Translations under genes and position numbers: made by a program
Notes under the pieces: model-generated
Told to the model about the DNA's origin: nothing
What the model saw: only the letters and a program-made list of their open reading frames with translations
Databases searched by the model: none
Shown: piece after piece, positions 5,684 through 6,110 of the stretch
Layout of the letters: each line of letters begins with the position of its first letter
Position numbering within the stretch: the first letter of the stretch is position 1
DNA from: Pseudomonadota bacterium
Lineage (GTDB): Bacteria; Pseudomonadota; Alphaproteobacteria; Rhizobiales; Rhizobiaceae
Assembly: GCA_023433855.1 (NCBI GenBank)
Contig: JAEYTV010000489.1
Location: 1-6,110 of the forward strand
DNA length: 6,110 nt
Direction: 5' to 3'

Positions 5684-6110
5684 AGGAACGCGCGGAAATC
5701 CGACCTCCCCTGTCGGTCTAAGCTGTCGATTTTTCTGTCTCTCCCACAAAGGGCGAGAGGCAGCGGAGTGGTGGCCGCAGGCCAGAAATCAACTTCATTG
5801 GCTTCAACGAACGGAGGCCAGAGCGCGTCCCCCAAGGGCGGGAGCCCCAGAGGCGAAGCCGACTGGCGAGGCGAAGTTGGTGAGAGGGTACTCCATCCAC
5901 ACCGTGGAAAATCCCGCACCTCACCTCCAGCGACCTCAATCACTTAAGCAAAAACCCACCGCCGATTCTCCACCACCCCCAAACCCTCCCCTACACTTTC
6001 CCCGTCCCGCCGCGGATACACCGGGAGGCGTCCTGGCGAGGCGGGGCCGGCGCTGGTGGTGAAGGGACGACGTGAACCTTCATCATCGGGGTCCGCGGAA
6101 AATGGTCTCC
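5684..6110. other. Upstream region without a recognisable gene, repeat-like
   Basis: I find no supported gene here. Frames open in this stretch have composition driven by C-rich or GAGG-type DNA, lack credible ribosome binding sites and resemble no family I know. Visible structure includes a small hairpin CCGAC/GTCGG (5700-5704 with 5712-5716), the bulged hairpin at 5739-5759, AGGCGAAG repeated at 5851-5858 and 5869-5876, and CTGGCGAGGCG repeated at 5863-5873 and 6033-6043. A strongly C-rich, G-poor tract runs from about 5943 to 6010. The style resembles dispersed intergenic elements of Rhizobiales, but this is from memory and unverified. The last 39 bases could begin a GTG-initiated gene at 6072, which cannot be judged. 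Confidence 0.5.
5739..5759. repeat. Small bulged inverted repeat in the upstream region
   Basis: CTCTCCC (5739-5745) pairs with the GG-C-GAGAG arm ending at 5759: seven pairs with one bulged C. There is no T-run after it on either strand, so I do not call a terminator. It may be one arm of a larger dispersed intergenic element. Confidence 0.4.

Noticed and set aside
5739..5759. Intrinsic terminator for a gene beyond the right edge
   Set aside because: The stem is bulged and no T-run follows it on either strand; the T-run at 5729-5734 is on the wrong side for a plus-strand terminator.
5665..5943. Minus-strand open frame of 92 codons upstream of the regulator
   Set aside because: It runs through the hairpin and repeat-like DNA and over the predicted upstream operator, lacks a family match, and has the low-complexity Pro/Ser/Leu composition expected of repeat DNA.
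5877..6062. Plus-strand open frame of 61 codons rich in Pro and Arg
   Set aside because: Composition simply reflects the C-rich tract; no ribosome binding site or recognisable domain.
6072..6110. Possible GTG-initiated gene running off the right edge
   Set aside because: Only 13 codons are visible after a weak GAAGGGAC, too little to support a gene call.
1..6110. CRISPR array, tRNA/rRNA, insertion sequence or phage attachment site
   Set aside because: No regularly spaced repeats, no tRNA-like cloverleaf, no transposase or integrase and no terminal inverted repeats were found on reading both strands.

Overview
The window holds one leftward (minus-strand) catabolic operon and an upstream stretch without a recognisable gene. 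The likely host is a moderately GC-rich proteobacterium. Tripartite tricarboxylate transporters (TTT) are common in alpha- and betaproteobacteria. The C-rich, hairpin-bearing, repeat-like upstream DNA resembles the intergenic elements of Rhizobiales. That placement is inference from style, not from a marker gene.

In transcription order (right to left) the operon reads: a GntR/FCD regulator (5613-4894); a complete TTT importer as TctC (periplasmic binding protein), TctB (small membrane subunit) and TctA (large permease), 4873-1937; a single-domain cupin like 2,4'-dihydroxyacetophenone dioxygenase (1917-1420); a short-chain dehydrogenase/reductase (1442-678); and a medium-chain zinc alcohol dehydrogenase whose C-terminal part lies beyond position 1. 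Gaps are about 20 bases or less, or genes overlap (ATGA between tctB and tctA; 23 bases between cupin and SDR). The exception is a 48-base gap before the zinc dehydrogenase, which contains a strong hairpin. One transcript is the simplest reading.

Control appears to sit at 5630-5683. A perfect -35 (TTGACA) and a plausible -10 flank a perfect palindrome, TTGTCAGACAA, which fits the FadR-family operator pattern TNGTNNNACNA. A near copy lies 22 bases upstream of it and a degenerate one 21 bases downstream. This implies autorepression of the whole operon by its first gene, relieved by an effector. The same layout argues that the regulator starts at the ATG at 5613 and not at an upstream TTG that falls inside the promoter.

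A working model (inference): TctCBA imports an organic acid or related small anion. One or both dehydrogenases oxidise a hydroxyl to a ketone. The cupin then oxidatively cleaves the resulting alpha-hydroxyketone or acts on a similar intermediate. No substrate can be read from the sequence.

From 5684 to 6110 I see no supported gene, only short hairpins, short direct repeats and a C-rich tract.
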